Of a stretch of 64,000 nt of DNA, positions 53,944-62,668 are shown in pieces. The notes beneath the pieces were generated by a model that worked only from the letters and a program-made list of their open reading frames with translations, was not told the DNA's origin and did no database searches. Position 1 is the first letter of the stretch. Each line of letters begins with the position of its first letter. The stretch lies in the NCBI GenBank assembly GCA_000170815.1, contig ABCO01000009.1, forward strand, positions 1 through 64,000, written 5' to 3'. Source of the DNA: an unidentified eubacterium SCB49. GTDB lineage: Bacteria > Bacteroidota > Bacteroidia > Flavobacteriales > Flavobacteriaceae. The position numbers and the translations under genes are program-made.

Positions 53944-56925
53944 ATGAAAAAAATTACGCTATTATGCGCAATTTTAGTATCACAGATTTTGTTTGCTCAA
54001 ACTGTGCCTACTATAGATTGCCCATCAAACATTACCGTACCTGTATTAGGAGGAAGTTGTGACTCTGTTGTGACTTTTAACGATGCAGTAGCAAATGACA
54101 CCGAAGACGGTGCACTAACTGTAACACAGACCATGGGATTACCAAGCGGCAGTGCTTTTCCTCTTGGAGTTACCACTATAGAGTTTACCGCTACCGATAG
54201 TGATAGTAACACAGTAAGTTGTCAATTTACTATTACTGTAGAAGACAATCAAGCACCTATCGCTTTATGTCAAAATTTTGCACTAGAACTAGATGCTAAC
54301 GGCTTAGCTACGCTTGACCCATCAGATATTGATGCAGGTAGTTTTGATACTTGTGGTGTCGCTTCATTAAGCATATCAAGAGAAGATTTTTCTTGCACAG
54401 ATTTATTTACAACAACAATAGTAACGCTAACGGTAACAGATACAAGCGGTAACTTTAGTACATGTGATGCTGAAGTGACTGTTATAGATATGCTCATTCC
54501 TACTATTACATGTCCAGATGCTATAACCGTAATTACAGATGTAGATTCTTGTACTGCAACAGGTGTCGTTTTAGGTACTGCAACAGCAGAAGACAATTGT
54601 GGTATCGCCTCAATTACAAATGATGCTCCAGCTGCTTTTCCTCAAGGTGTGACTACCGTTACTTGGACTGCAACAGATTTTTCAGGAAACATCGCAACTT
54701 GTACACAAACTGTTACAGTTAATGATGCAGTGATACCAAATGCAGTTTGCCAAAACATTACAGTTCAACTTGATGAGACAGGTATGGTAGTTGTAACGCC
54801 AGAACAAGTAGACGGTGGTAGTACAGACAACTGTGGTATTGCAAGCATGGAATTAAGCAACGATACTTTTTCTTGTGACGATATAGGTTCAAACAATGTT
54901 GCATTAACAGTAACAGATACCTCAGGAAACATTAACGCCTGTGTTGTAGACATAACTGTAGAAGATAGCTTAGCTCCTACTGTAGTTTGTCAAAACATTA
55001 CTGTAATGCTAGATGCTGCGGGTGTTGTTATAGTTGACCCTAGTCAAATTGATAACGGAAGTACTGATAATTGCGCTATTGACACCTATACACTATCGCA
55101 AACAGATTTCACTTGCGCTAACTTAGGCGAAAACACAGTAACTCTTACAGTAACAGATGTTAATGGTAACAGCGAATTTTGTGAAGCTATTGTAACTGTT
55201 GTAGATGATATTGCACCAACAGCAATATGCCAAAACTTTACTGTTAGTGTAGACAACGAAGGAAATGCTACAATTTTACCAACCGATATTGACAACAACA
55301 GTTTTGACAACTGTGGAATAGCAACACTTGAACTAGACATCACTACTTTTACTTGTGATGATATAGGTGATAATGCAGTTACATTAACAGTAACTGATAC
55401 AAGTGGAAATGAAAGTACTTGTACTGCTACCGTAACAGTTGTTGACGAAACAGCTCCTGTAATACAATGCCAAAATCTTGAATTAGAACTAGACGAAACT
55501 GGAATGGTAACAATCTTACCATCAGATGCTATTCTAACTGCAGAAGATGGTTGTGGTGTTTCAACGATTACTGTATCTCAAGATAGTTTTAGCTGTGATG
55601 ATTTAGGTGACAATGAAGTTACTGTAACGGTAACAGACACTTACGGAAACGAAACAGAATGTATTGCAATAATTACAATTGTTGAAAATACATTACCAAT
55701 AGTAGTTTGTCAAGATATTACAGTATCGTTAGATGAAAATGGATTAGCTGTAATAACGGCAGATGAAATTGACGGAGGAAGCACAGACAACTGTGGCATA
55801 GACTCTATAGCTATCGATATTGACAATTTTACTTGTGATAATGTAGGAGAAAATGAAGTTACATTATTAGTACTTGACGTAAACGGAAATATGGCAGAAT
55901 GTATCGCTACTGTTACTGTAGTTGATGATATGGCACCTATAGCATTATGCCAAGACATTACTATTAATCTTGATGGTGAAAATGGTGTAGCTCAAATTGA
56001 CGCTTCTCAAATTGATGGTGGTAGTACAGACAATTGTGGTATTAGCTCTATACAAGCAAGTTTGACAATGTTTGATTGTTCTCATCTAGGAGAAAACATT
56101 GTAACCTTAACCGTTACAGATATTTACGGAAACGAGAGCGAATGTGAAGCTACCGTAACCGTTACTGCTACAGATGCTCCAGAAGCATTATGTCAAAATA
56201 TCTCTGTGATTCTTGATGAAAATGGAGAAGCATTTATTGAGCCAGGAGATATCTATAGTGGTGATAGCGCAACTTGTAACTTAAGTATAGATATCTCTAC
56301 ATTTAGTTGTGATGATATAGGTACACCAGTAGAAGTTACTTTAACATCTTCTAACGGAATGGGTGATGAGACTTCATGTACGGCTTTAGTGAATGTAGTA
56401 GACAATATTGCACCAGTGATTATTTGCCCTGAAGAAACTGTAATTATAGCAGCTCTTACTCCTTATGAGTTACCTAATTTTGGTGATGACGGAACAGTGC
56501 AGGTTATTGATAATTGTGCAGACAATGTGATCTTTACACAAGAACCACCAGCAGGAACCCTTGTAGAAGAAGGAGAAACAGAAATCACAATTACAGCTAC
56601 AGACCCTAGTGGAAACGAAGCAACTTGTGAGTTTGTAATATTTGTAGATCCATCTCTAGACACAAACAGTTATGCTGCTCAACTTAAAGAAATAACGCTT
56701 TTCCCTAACCCAGCAAATAGTTTTATAACGTTAGGAAATCCAAATAACCTTGAGCTTAAAAAAGCAAGCCTAACAGATGTTACAGGTAGAGTTTTAAAGA
56801 CTTTTATCCTTACACAAACTGGAACAGAACGTATTTTAGACATTTCTGAAATAGCAAGTGCATCTTATTTTCTAGTAATAGAAGGTACAGAAGCTAACAT
56901 TACTTTTCAGGTGATAAAAAAATAA
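53944..56925 (+). CDS. T9SS-sorted HYR/Ig-repeat surface protein
   Basis: A 993-residue protein with the start at 53944 (MKKITLLCAILVSQILFAQ signal peptide). It contains HYR-type domains near the N-terminus (CPSNITVPVLGGSC), after the first short repeat (CPDAITVITDVDSC) and before the tail (CPEETVIIAALTPYELP), and eight short repeats of about 80 residues built as CQN-I-V-LD-G ... DNCGI ... F-C-D-G-N-VTLTVTD-GN ... C, each with four cysteines. The end is a T9SS type A tail (LFPNPANSFITLG to FQVIKK). The many cysteines suggest disulfides outside the cell; an adhesin or filament role is likely but unproven. A strong terminator follows. Confidence 0.92.
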   Translation: MKKITLLCAILVSQILFAQTVPTIDCPSNITVPVLGGSCDSVVTFNDAVANDTEDGALTVTQTMGLPSGSAFPLGVTTIEFTATDSDSNTVSCQFTITVEDNQAPIALCQNFALELDANGLATLDPSDIDAGSFDTCGVASLSISREDFSCTDLFTTTIVTLTVTDTSGNFSTCDAEVTVIDMLIPTITCPDAITVITDVDSCTATGVVLGTATAEDNCGIASITNDAPAAFPQGVTTVTWTATDFSGNIATCTQTVTVNDAVIPNAVCQNITVQLDETGMVVVTPEQVDGGSTDNCGIASMELSNDTFSCDDIGSNNVALTVTDTSGNINACVVDITVEDSLAPTVVCQNITVMLDAAGVVIVDPSQIDNGSTDNCAIDTYTLSQTDFTCANLGENTVTLTVTDVNGNSEFCEAIVTVVDDIAPTAICQNFTVSVDNEGNATILPTDIDNNSFDNCGIATLELDITTFTCDDIGDNAVTLTVTDTSGNESTCTATVTVVDETAPVIQCQNLELELDETGMVTILPSDAILTAEDGCGVSTITVSQDSFSCDDLGDNEVTVTVTDTYGNETECIAIITIVENTLPIVVCQDITVSLDENGLAVITADEIDGGSTDNCGIDSIAIDIDNFTCDNVGENEVTLLVLDVNGNMAECIATVTVVDDMAPIALCQDITINLDGENGVAQIDASQIDGGSTDNCGISSIQASLTMFDCSHLGENIVTLTVTDIYGNESECEATVTVTATDAPEALCQNISVILDENGEAFIEPGDIYSGDSATCNLSIDISTFSCDDIGTPVEVTLTSSNGMGDETSCTALVNVVDNIAPVIICPEETVIIAALTPYELPNFGDDGTVQVIDNCADNVIFTQEPPAGTLVEEGETEITITATDPSGNEATCEFVIFVDPSLDTNSYAAQLKEITLFPNPANSFITLGNPNNLELKKASLTDVTGRVLKTFILTQTGTERILDISEIASASYFLVIEGTEANITFQVIKK
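54733..56403 (+). repeat. Seven successive 240-bp cysteine-rich repeats in the HYR protein gene
   Basis: The CQ-N/D-x codons that open each unit occur at 54748, 54988, 55228, 55468, 55708 and 55948, exactly 240 bases apart, and then at 56191. Protein identity between units is moderate, so the duplications are old although the length has been kept. A further unit at about 54253-54495 is separated by an HYR domain. Confidence 0.9.
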
Positions 56926-56946
56926 CTTCTAGTTAAACAGCCTATT

Positions 56947-56990
56947 AATCCCCTTTTGCAATCTACTTTGCAAAAGGGGATTTTTTATTA
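56947..56990 (+). terminator. Terminator of the HYR protein gene
   Basis: AATCCCCTTTTGCA and TGCAAAAGGGGATT form a perfect 14-bp stem with an 8-base loop, followed by TTTT. Confidence 0.93.
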
Positions 56991-57031
56991 TTATAAGTTT
57001 GCTACCTTTACATTGATAACATTCTTTAAAT

Positions 57032-57235
57032 ATGACAAAGCTATTCTTCCTTGTTTTCTTACTTTTTTCTTTGGCAGGAAGCTGTGGTGATGGTCAGAAA
57101 AAGACAACACAATCTGCAGATACTGAAAACACAGACAACTCAGTACCTCACGATTCAATATTTGAAAAATACCAAACCCCTCCTATCATTCCAGAAGGCA
57201 AAGAAGTTCCACCTAAAAAAAACGATTCAATCTAA
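57032..57235 (+). CDS. Small lipoprotein of unknown function
   Basis: A 67-residue predicted lipoprotein: hydrophobic start, LAGSC lipobox with Cys 18, then a short hydrophilic tail rich in Asp, Lys and Pro without a fold signature. The last base of its stop is the first base of the DoxX start (TAATG), so the two are translationally coupled. I do not recognise a family. Confidence 0.75.
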   Translation: MTKLFFLVFLLFSLAGSCGDGQKKTTQSADTENTDNSVPHDSIFEKYQTPPIIPEGKEVPPKKNDSI

Positions 57236-57588
57236 TGTTACCTTGGCATCAATACCTATTCGGACTTCTATTTATAATAGCGGGAGCAAACCATTTTAGA
57301 AAACCTAAAATTTACGAGCGAATAATTCCGCCCTATTTACCTTCGCCAAAAATGCTCAATATTTTGAGCGGTGTCGCAGAAATGGTATTGGGTTTTATGC
57401 TGCTTAAACCAGAAACTCAAACTACAGCAGCTTGGGGCATCATTACACTTCTTGTTTTGTTTATTCCTGTTCACATATACATGCTTCAAAATGAAAAAGC
57501 GGCTCTAAAAATGCCCAAATGGGCACTCATACTTAGGTTACCATTACAATTTGTAATTATGTATTGGGCATATTTATATGTTATTTAA
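57235..57588 (+). CDS. DoxX-like small membrane protein
   Basis: A 117-residue protein with four hydrophobic helices; LFGLLFIIAGANHFRKPKIYERIIPPYLP and LNILSGVAEMVLGFML are typical of the DoxX/DoxD-like family. Some members take part in thiosulfate:quinone oxidoreductase, others are just four-helix membrane proteins of unknown role. It is coupled by TAATG to both neighbours: the lipoprotein before it and the AlkB-like gene after it. Confidence 0.88.
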   Translation: MLPWHQYLFGLLFIIAGANHFRKPKIYERIIPPYLPSPKMLNILSGVAEMVLGFMLLKPETQTTAAWGIITLLVLFIPVHIYMLQNEKAALKMPKWALILRLPLQFVIMYWAYLYVI

Positions 57589-58199
57589 TGTCTCTTTTTT
57601 CTTCTGAAATACCACGAGAATCACAAATAGTTCCGCTAAAAGATGCTGTTGTGACCTATACGCCACATTTTTATAGCGAGCAAGAAGCAGTCCAATTATA
57701 CAAAACACTACTTACTGAAATAAACTGGCAACAGGATAAAATCACACTGTTTGGAAAAACACACCTACAACCAAGACTTACCGCACTCTATGGGGATGAA
57801 GAAATCCCTTATTCATATAGCGGCATAGTGATGACGCCTAGAAAATTTTCGCGTACGCTACACCATATTAAAACAGCGATAGAAAATCATACTGGAGCTA
57901 CATTTAACACGGTACTTTGCAATCTATATCGTGATGGTAAGGATAGCAACGGTTGGCATAGTGATAATGAAAAAGAATTAGGCCCCGACCCTATTATTGT
58001 TTCAATAAGTTTGGGTGAAACTAGAATGTTTCATCTTAAAAACAAACAAGCCCCTACAGAGCGTATTAAGCTAGCACTCACTAACGGTAGCTTACTGTAT
58101 ATGGGAAAAGGAACTCAAAAAAACTACAAACATCAACTAGCAAAAACACAAAAACAAATAACCCCAAGAATTAATTTAACCTTTAGAAGGCTCTATTAA
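57588..58199 (+). CDS. AlkB-like 2-oxoglutarate/Fe(II) dioxygenase
   Basis: Family members remove alkyl damage from DNA or RNA bases by oxidation. The 203 residues (start 57588, by the TAATG overlap) hold LQPRLTALYGDEEIPYSYSG, the iron ligands in WHSDNEKELG and KHQLAKT, and the 2-oxoglutarate-binding arginines in PRINLTFRRLY. This layout is closest to the ALKBH2/3-like bacterial AlkB subgroup. Its place in an operon with two membrane proteins is unusual. Confidence 0.93.
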   Translation: MSLFSSEIPRESQIVPLKDAVVTYTPHFYSEQEAVQLYKTLLTEINWQQDKITLFGKTHLQPRLTALYGDEEIPYSYSGIVMTPRKFSRTLHHIKTAIENHTGATFNTVLCNLYRDGKDSNGWHSDNEKELGPDPIIVSISLGETRMFHLKNKQAPTERIKLALTNGSLLYMGKGTQKNYKHQLAKTQKQITPRINLTFRRLY

Positions 58200-58232
58200 T
58201 ATTTGGGGTTATCATTAATAAGTTATGTCTTA

Positions 58233-59012
58233 CTAACCAAAAATCTCATTAAGCACCGTCGCTAAGCGTATTCCTCCTTTTTGAAGTTGAGTTCTTGTGA
58301 CATCCATATAGTCAAACATATAACGGTAGCCTAGATTTTCACCAGGCTTCGTATTAGCATAAATATCTTTACACAATTCACGGCTTTCAGCCGCCCAAGT
58401 TTTTGCATCACCTAGCTGAATTGTTGCTATCTCTGCTTTTGTTAATCGTTTTCTGTTATCTGCTAGTTCTGTATAAGACATTTCATAACTCTCAATAATC
58501 TTTGTATCCCAGACAGAGTGTAAATTAGTTCCTTGATCAAACCATTGAACCTGAAAAGTATTCCCTCCTTTATCTTCTGCTAATCCTACGTGTAAGGGTT
58601 GATGAATATCTCCAATAAAATGAACTAGCATTTTTAAGTAAAATGCTTTGTCTTCTCTAGTAGAGTTTTCATCTTTTATTTTTTCGATACAGGTGTTAAT
58701 TCCTGTGATAACATCTCCTTTTTCACTTTTTGGGTGGGTATCATAAGTTGCCTCAAAAGGAAAACTCACATAATGCCAAGGAGCAAAAGATCTATATTTT
58801 TTATCACTACGTATTTCGTCACCAAAAGTAGAAACTAATGCTAATGATTTTCCGTTTAAAAGCTTGTCTATCGCTTTTTGTGCCTTTTTAGACAAATGAG
58901 CTTCTGCAATAGCGCCAACGGTTCTATGTCCATTTTTACCCCAATCTGGAGTTGCATTCATTGTTAAAGAAAATAAGAATAAAAGTAAAAAAGAAAATCG
59001 AGTCATTATCAT
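58233..59012 (-). CDS. S1/P1 family nuclease
   Basis: An exported zinc nuclease that cuts single-stranded nucleic acids. After the signal peptide (LLFLFSLTMNA) the mature protein begins near TPDWGKNGHRTVGAIAEAHL; Trp at the mature N-terminus and the His in GHR are zinc ligands, with HFIGDIHQPLHVG and GGNTFQVQW further conserved. 259 residues from 59012; a second ATG at 59006 is equally good. It may scavenge phosphate or nucleotides from DNA in the surroundings. Confidence 0.94.
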   Translation of the reverse strand: MIMTRFSFLLLFLFSLTMNATPDWGKNGHRTVGAIAEAHLSKKAQKAIDKLLNGKSLALVSTFGDEIRSDKKYRSFAPWHYVSFPFEATYDTHPKSEKGDVITGINTCIEKIKDENSTREDKAFYLKMLVHFIGDIHQPLHVGLAEDKGGNTFQVQWFDQGTNLHSVWDTKIIESYEMSYTELADNRKRLTKAEIATIQLGDAKTWAAESRELCKDIYANTKPGENLGYRYMFDYMDVTRTQLQKGGIRLATVLNEIFG

Positions 59013-59025
59013 ATATTTATTTGGA

Positions 59026-59033
59026 CAAATATA
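59026..59033 (-). promoter_or_regulatory. -7 element of the S1/P1 nuclease gene
   Basis: The minus strand reads TATATTTG, a full TAnnTTTG match, 13 bases before the ATG at 59012. Confidence 0.5.
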
Positions 59034-59144
59034 CGGGAGACTTTTGGGCTATTGAATATCAAAATAAAAATTAATATAAAATTTACACGTATTACTTATT
59101 TCAAGCGTTATGGTTTTAATAGTATCTTTATATAAAATTACACC

Positions 59145-60080
59145 ATGAGACATCTTTTCTTCATAATTTCTTGTTTATTCATCTCTTTAGTTTCTGCACA
59201 AAACTATACAGCACGAGACCTTAAAGTGACCCCATTAGTAGAAGGAACATTATTAACACCTTCAGAAAAAGAAACACCCCCTTTAGCAATCATTATAGGA
59301 GGAAGCGGCCCTACAGACAGAGATGGAAATCAAATGATGATGAAAAACAATGCTTTAAAACTACTTGCCCAAAGTTTAAGCAACGATGGTATTGCCACAT
59401 TTAGATATGACAAACGTATTGTAAAGATGATGCAGGACCGCACAAACTTTAGTGAAAAGGATTTTAAATTTGATGATTTTATAGAAGATGCAACAGCTGT
59501 AATTGACTATTTTTCTAAATCTAATGACTTCTCAAACATATACGTCATAGGACACAGTCAAGGTTCACTTGTGGGTATGGCAGCTATTAGCACACGTGAT
59601 GATGTTGCTGGTTTTATCTCTATAGCAGGCCCTGGACAATCTATAGACAAGGTCATCATTGACCAACTTGGCAATCAAGCTCCAGGACTAAAAGAAAATG
59701 CAATACAAGCCTTTAATGATATTCGTTTAACTGGAAAATCTGAAAACTATAGCCCAGGACTTGCTTCCATCTTTAGAGCTGACATACAACCTTTTATTGC
59801 TAGTTGGATGCAATTTGACCCACAAGAACTTATCTCTGGATTAGAAATACCTGTGTTTATAATTAATGGAACTCAAGATATTCAAGTGGATGAAGCAGAA
59901 GCAAAAATGTTACAAAACGCAAACAAAGATGCTCAAATGCTACTAATAGAAAACATGAATCATATTTTTAGAATTATCACAGAGCCTGGTATGGATAATC
60001 AAAAATCTTATAACGAACCAAGTAGACCTATTGCTCCACAATTACCAACTTCAATATCAAGTTTTATTACTAAGATGTAA
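59145..60080 (+). CDS. Exported alpha/beta hydrolase
   Basis: A 311-residue protein with a signal peptide (LFISLVSAQ). The hydrolase core shows IIGGSGPTDRDGNQ as oxyanion region, the nucleophile elbow GHSQGSLVG, the acid in FIINGTQDIQVD and the His in IENMNHIF. It belongs with exported Bacteroidota hydrolases of unknown ester substrate (serine aminopeptidase/esterase-like). It is a single gene; DUF819 follows after 57 bases. Confidence 0.9.
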   Translation: MRHLFFIISCLFISLVSAQNYTARDLKVTPLVEGTLLTPSEKETPPLAIIIGGSGPTDRDGNQMMMKNNALKLLAQSLSNDGIATFRYDKRIVKMMQDRTNFSEKDFKFDDFIEDATAVIDYFSKSNDFSNIYVIGHSQGSLVGMAAISTRDDVAGFISIAGPGQSIDKVIIDQLGNQAPGLKENAIQAFNDIRLTGKSENYSPGLASIFRADIQPFIASWMQFDPQELISGLEIPVFIINGTQDIQVDEAEAKMLQNANKDAQMLLIENMNHIFRIITEPGMDNQKSYNEPSRPIAPQLPTSISSFITKM

Positions 60081-60137
60081 CACAGCCCTATTTAATTAAT
60101 AGCATTAAAAATTGTATTTTGCATCAAAACTAAAAAT

Positions 60138-61499
60138 ATGCAAGATACTGTTAGCGATATTATAAAAGACACCACACCATTTTTCACTCAAGACACTATT
60201 GTTTTTGGGGTTTTAATGATTACTTTAGGGTTCATCTTTTATACCTCATCAAAAAAAGAAGGCTTCTGGAAAGTTTTTTACAGCATTGTTCCTTCTTTAT
60301 TTTTAGCTTACTTAATACCTGCAATTTTCACTACCATAGGCCTCATTGCTCCAGAGTGGACCACACTAGGTGATGCAGGAGAAGTCACAAAAGGAAGTTC
60401 TAACCTTTATTATATTTCTAGTCGATATTTACTACCCGCAGCATTGGTTTTAATGACCTTGAGTATTGACCTAAAAGCGGTATTCAACCTAGGGCCCAAA
60501 GCACTAATCATGTTTATTACTGGAACCGTTGGGATTATTATTGGTGGACCTATCGCTGTGTTATTAATTAGTTACATTTCGCCAGAAACCCTAGCGACAC
60601 CTGCACTACCACTAGCTGTAGAAGGTGAGTTTAATGATGTTTGGCGTGGATTATCTACCCTTTCTGGTAGTTGGATAGGTGGAGGTGCAAACCAAACTGC
60701 CATGCTAGAGGTATATGGATACAATCAAAAACTATATGGAGGGATGGTCTTTGTAGATATCGTGATCGCAAATATTTGGATGGCGATTATATTAATAGGT
60801 ATTGGAAAATCTGCCAAAATAGACAAATGGCTTGGTGCAGACACTTCTGCAATCGAAGCTCTTAAAGATAAAGTGTCTACTTACGCCTTAGAAAAAGAGC
60901 GTAACCCATCGCTTACAGATCTAATGATATTAGCTGCAATTGCTTTTGGAACTGTTGGTTTGGCTCATTTTGGCGCAGGACATATGAGTGGCTTTTTTAC
61001 AGACTTTGTAAACGGCCTAGAACCAGGACTTACGCGTAATTTATTTACATTTTTAAGTTCTTCATTCTTCTGGATGATCTCTATTACTACGCTTATCGGA
61101 ATCATATTATCGTATACTAAGTTACGTAGTTATGAAGGTGCTGGAGCAAGTAAATTTGGTAGTGTATTTATTTATATTCTAGTAGCTTCTATTGGTATGA
61201 AAATGGACTTAACACTTATATTTGATAATCTAGGTCTTATTGCAATAGGTGCCGTTTGGATGTCTATCCATGCAGGACTTTTAATACTTATAGCAAAATT
61301 AATTAAAGCGCCTTACTTCTTTTTAGCGGTAGGTAGTCAAGCAAATGTAGGAGGAGCAGCCTCTGCCCCTATTGTTGCATCTGCTTTTCACCCTTCGCTA
61401 GCCACGGTAGGTGTTTTACTTGCTGTTTTTGGTTATGCTATTGGTACTATCGGTGCAGTTGCCTGTACATTTATGATGCAATTAGTTGCAGCAGGTTAA
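60138..61499 (+). CDS. DUF819 family membrane protein
   Basis: A 453-residue inner-membrane protein with about eleven hydrophobic helices. WRGLSTLSGSWIGGGANQTAMLEVYG and SQANVGGAASAPIVASAFHPSLATVGVLLAV, each read in pieces, are the conserved DUF819 (YjcL-like) blocks; two similar GG-containing re-entrant-like motifs suggest an inverted-repeat transporter. The substrate is unknown. Confidence 0.92.
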   Translation: MQDTVSDIIKDTTPFFTQDTIVFGVLMITLGFIFYTSSKKEGFWKVFYSIVPSLFLAYLIPAIFTTIGLIAPEWTTLGDAGEVTKGSSNLYYISSRYLLPAALVLMTLSIDLKAVFNLGPKALIMFITGTVGIIIGGPIAVLLISYISPETLATPALPLAVEGEFNDVWRGLSTLSGSWIGGGANQTAMLEVYGYNQKLYGGMVFVDIVIANIWMAIILIGIGKSAKIDKWLGADTSAIEALKDKVSTYALEKERNPSLTDLMILAAIAFGTVGLAHFGAGHMSGFFTDFVNGLEPGLTRNLFTFLSSSFFWMISITTLIGIILSYTKLRSYEGAGASKFGSVFIYILVASIGMKMDLTLIFDNLGLIAIGAVWMSIHAGLLILIAKLIKAPYFFLAVGSQANVGGAASAPIVASAFHPSLATVGVLLAVFGYAIGTIGAVACTFMMQLVAAG

Positions 61500-61574
61500 G
61501 ATTATTTTTTCTGAAATTTTCTTTATTTAAGTTCAGCAATTTTATACATCTTTGCGATCTCAAAAAAAACAAAT

Positions 61575-62282
61575 ATGCGATTATATAAAACCCTTGGAAG
61601 TGCATTGTTAACACTCTTTTTATTAGCCTCTTGTGGACCATCAGAAAATGAAATGACACTTACAGGTAATGTAAAAGGATTAAAAAAAGGAACATTATTA
61701 CTTCAGAAAATAGAAGATACAGTATTAGTCACTTTAGATTCGGTAAAAATATTAGGAGATTCACAATTCAGTTTTTCAGAAACTGTTGAGAGTCCAGAAA
61801 TTTATTTTTTATACGTACGCCTAGATAACGGTGTCTTACTTGATACTAGACTTCCCTTTTTTGCAGAAGCAGCCCCAATTAATATTGAAACTACATTAAA
61901 AAGTTTTGCTCTAGATGCCGTAATTACAGGTTCTACAAACCAAAAACTACTAGAACAATACCAAGCTATAACAAGACGCTTTACTGATAAAAATCTAGAA
62001 TACATTGAGCAAGGGCTTAATGCTTTAGAGAATCAAGACTCTATTATGGATGCTTTAGATAAAAAACGTATTCGTTTAATGCAAAGCAATTATCTAGCGG
62101 CAGTTAATTATGCCTTACAACACAATGATAATGAGATTGCACCTTATATTATGATAAGCCAACCTCACGAAGGAAACATTAAATACCTTGACACTGTTTA
62201 TAACACACTTACTAAAAGAGTTAAAGAATCAAACTACGGTAAGCAATTAAACGAAATTATTACGTTAAGAAAAGAAAAATAA
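61575..62282 (+). CDS. DUF4369-type lipoprotein
   Basis: A 235-residue predicted lipoprotein (LLASC, Cys 20). The mature start MTLTGNVKGLKKGTLLLQKIED and ESPEIYFLYVRLDNG are typical of the DUF4369 domain, which in Bacteroidota often precedes a thioredoxin-like domain; none is present here, and the C-terminal half (about 115-235) is helical and charged. No active-site cysteines beyond the anchor. Function unknown. Confidence 0.85.
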   Translation: MRLYKTLGSALLTLFLLASCGPSENEMTLTGNVKGLKKGTLLLQKIEDTVLVTLDSVKILGDSQFSFSETVESPEIYFLYVRLDNGVLLDTRLPFFAEAAPINIETTLKSFALDAVITGSTNQKLLEQYQAITRRFTDKNLEYIEQGLNALENQDSIMDALDKKRIRLMQSNYLAAVNYALQHNDNEIAPYIMISQPHEGNIKYLDTVYNTLTKRVKESNYGKQLNEIITLRKEK

Positions 62283-62301
62283 AATAAACGGTATAAAATA
62301 G

Positions 62302-62336
62302 AAAAAGCCCTAAACACATTGTGTTTAGGGCTTTTT
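62302..62336. terminator. Bidirectional terminator between the DUF4369 and 88-residue protein genes
   Basis: AAAAAGCCCTAAACAC and its exact complement form a 16-bp stem with an ATT loop. The A-run and T-run at the ends allow function on both strands for the convergent genes. Confidence 0.94.
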
Positions 62337-62353
62337 AGTTTTAAAACAAAGAT

Positions 62354-62620
62354 TTATAAACTGTTGATTCTATCAATCAATTTTCTTCCTCTTTCTTCAA
62401 CTTCTTGGTTAATTGCCTTAAAGTGAGCTTTTTTATCTTCTACTTTTTTAGCATTAATTTTAGCCATCAACTCGTCAAAGTCTTTGATAGCACTGTCTAT
62501 AACTGCTTGAGATTCTTTTGTGTCCTTTTCTGGATTAGTAAACTCCCAGATGTATACAGCCTCTATGATATCACCGATAACATAATTTACATCTCTTTTT
62601 AAATTTCTAACATTTGCCAT
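62354..62620 (-). CDS. Conserved small helical protein of unknown function
   Basis: An 88-residue, highly charged, probably all-helical cytoplasmic protein (MANVRNLKRDVNYVIGDIIE; DFDELMAKINAKKVEDKKAH; EERGRKLIDRINSL). I have no family name; similar short proteins are common in Flavobacteria, so it is likely real. It has its own -7 element (62654-62661) and strong terminator. Confidence 0.75.
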   Translation of the reverse strand: MANVRNLKRDVNYVIGDIIEAVYIWEFTNPEKDTKESQAVIDSAIKDFDELMAKINAKKVEDKKAHFKAINQEVEERGRKLIDRINSL

Positions 62621-62653
62621 AATGGTCTTCTTTTTCTTTTAAGAATTATTTTG

Positions 62654-62661
62654 CAAAGGTA
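62654..62661 (-). promoter_or_regulatory. -7 element of the 88-residue protein gene
   Basis: The minus strand reads TACCTTTG, 33 bases before the ATG at 62620. Confidence 0.5.
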
Positions 62662-62668
62662 CAAACTA

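Noticed and set aside
53997..56663. Several open frames on the minus strand inside the HYR protein gene
   Set aside because: They arise from the repetitive threonine/valine codons of the plus-strand gene, have Ser/Val-rich low-complexity products and no family features.
57051..57299. Alternative frame overlapping the small lipoprotein and DoxX genes
   Set aside because: The in-frame lipoprotein has a proper lipobox and TAATG coupling; the alternative product has neither signal nor family.
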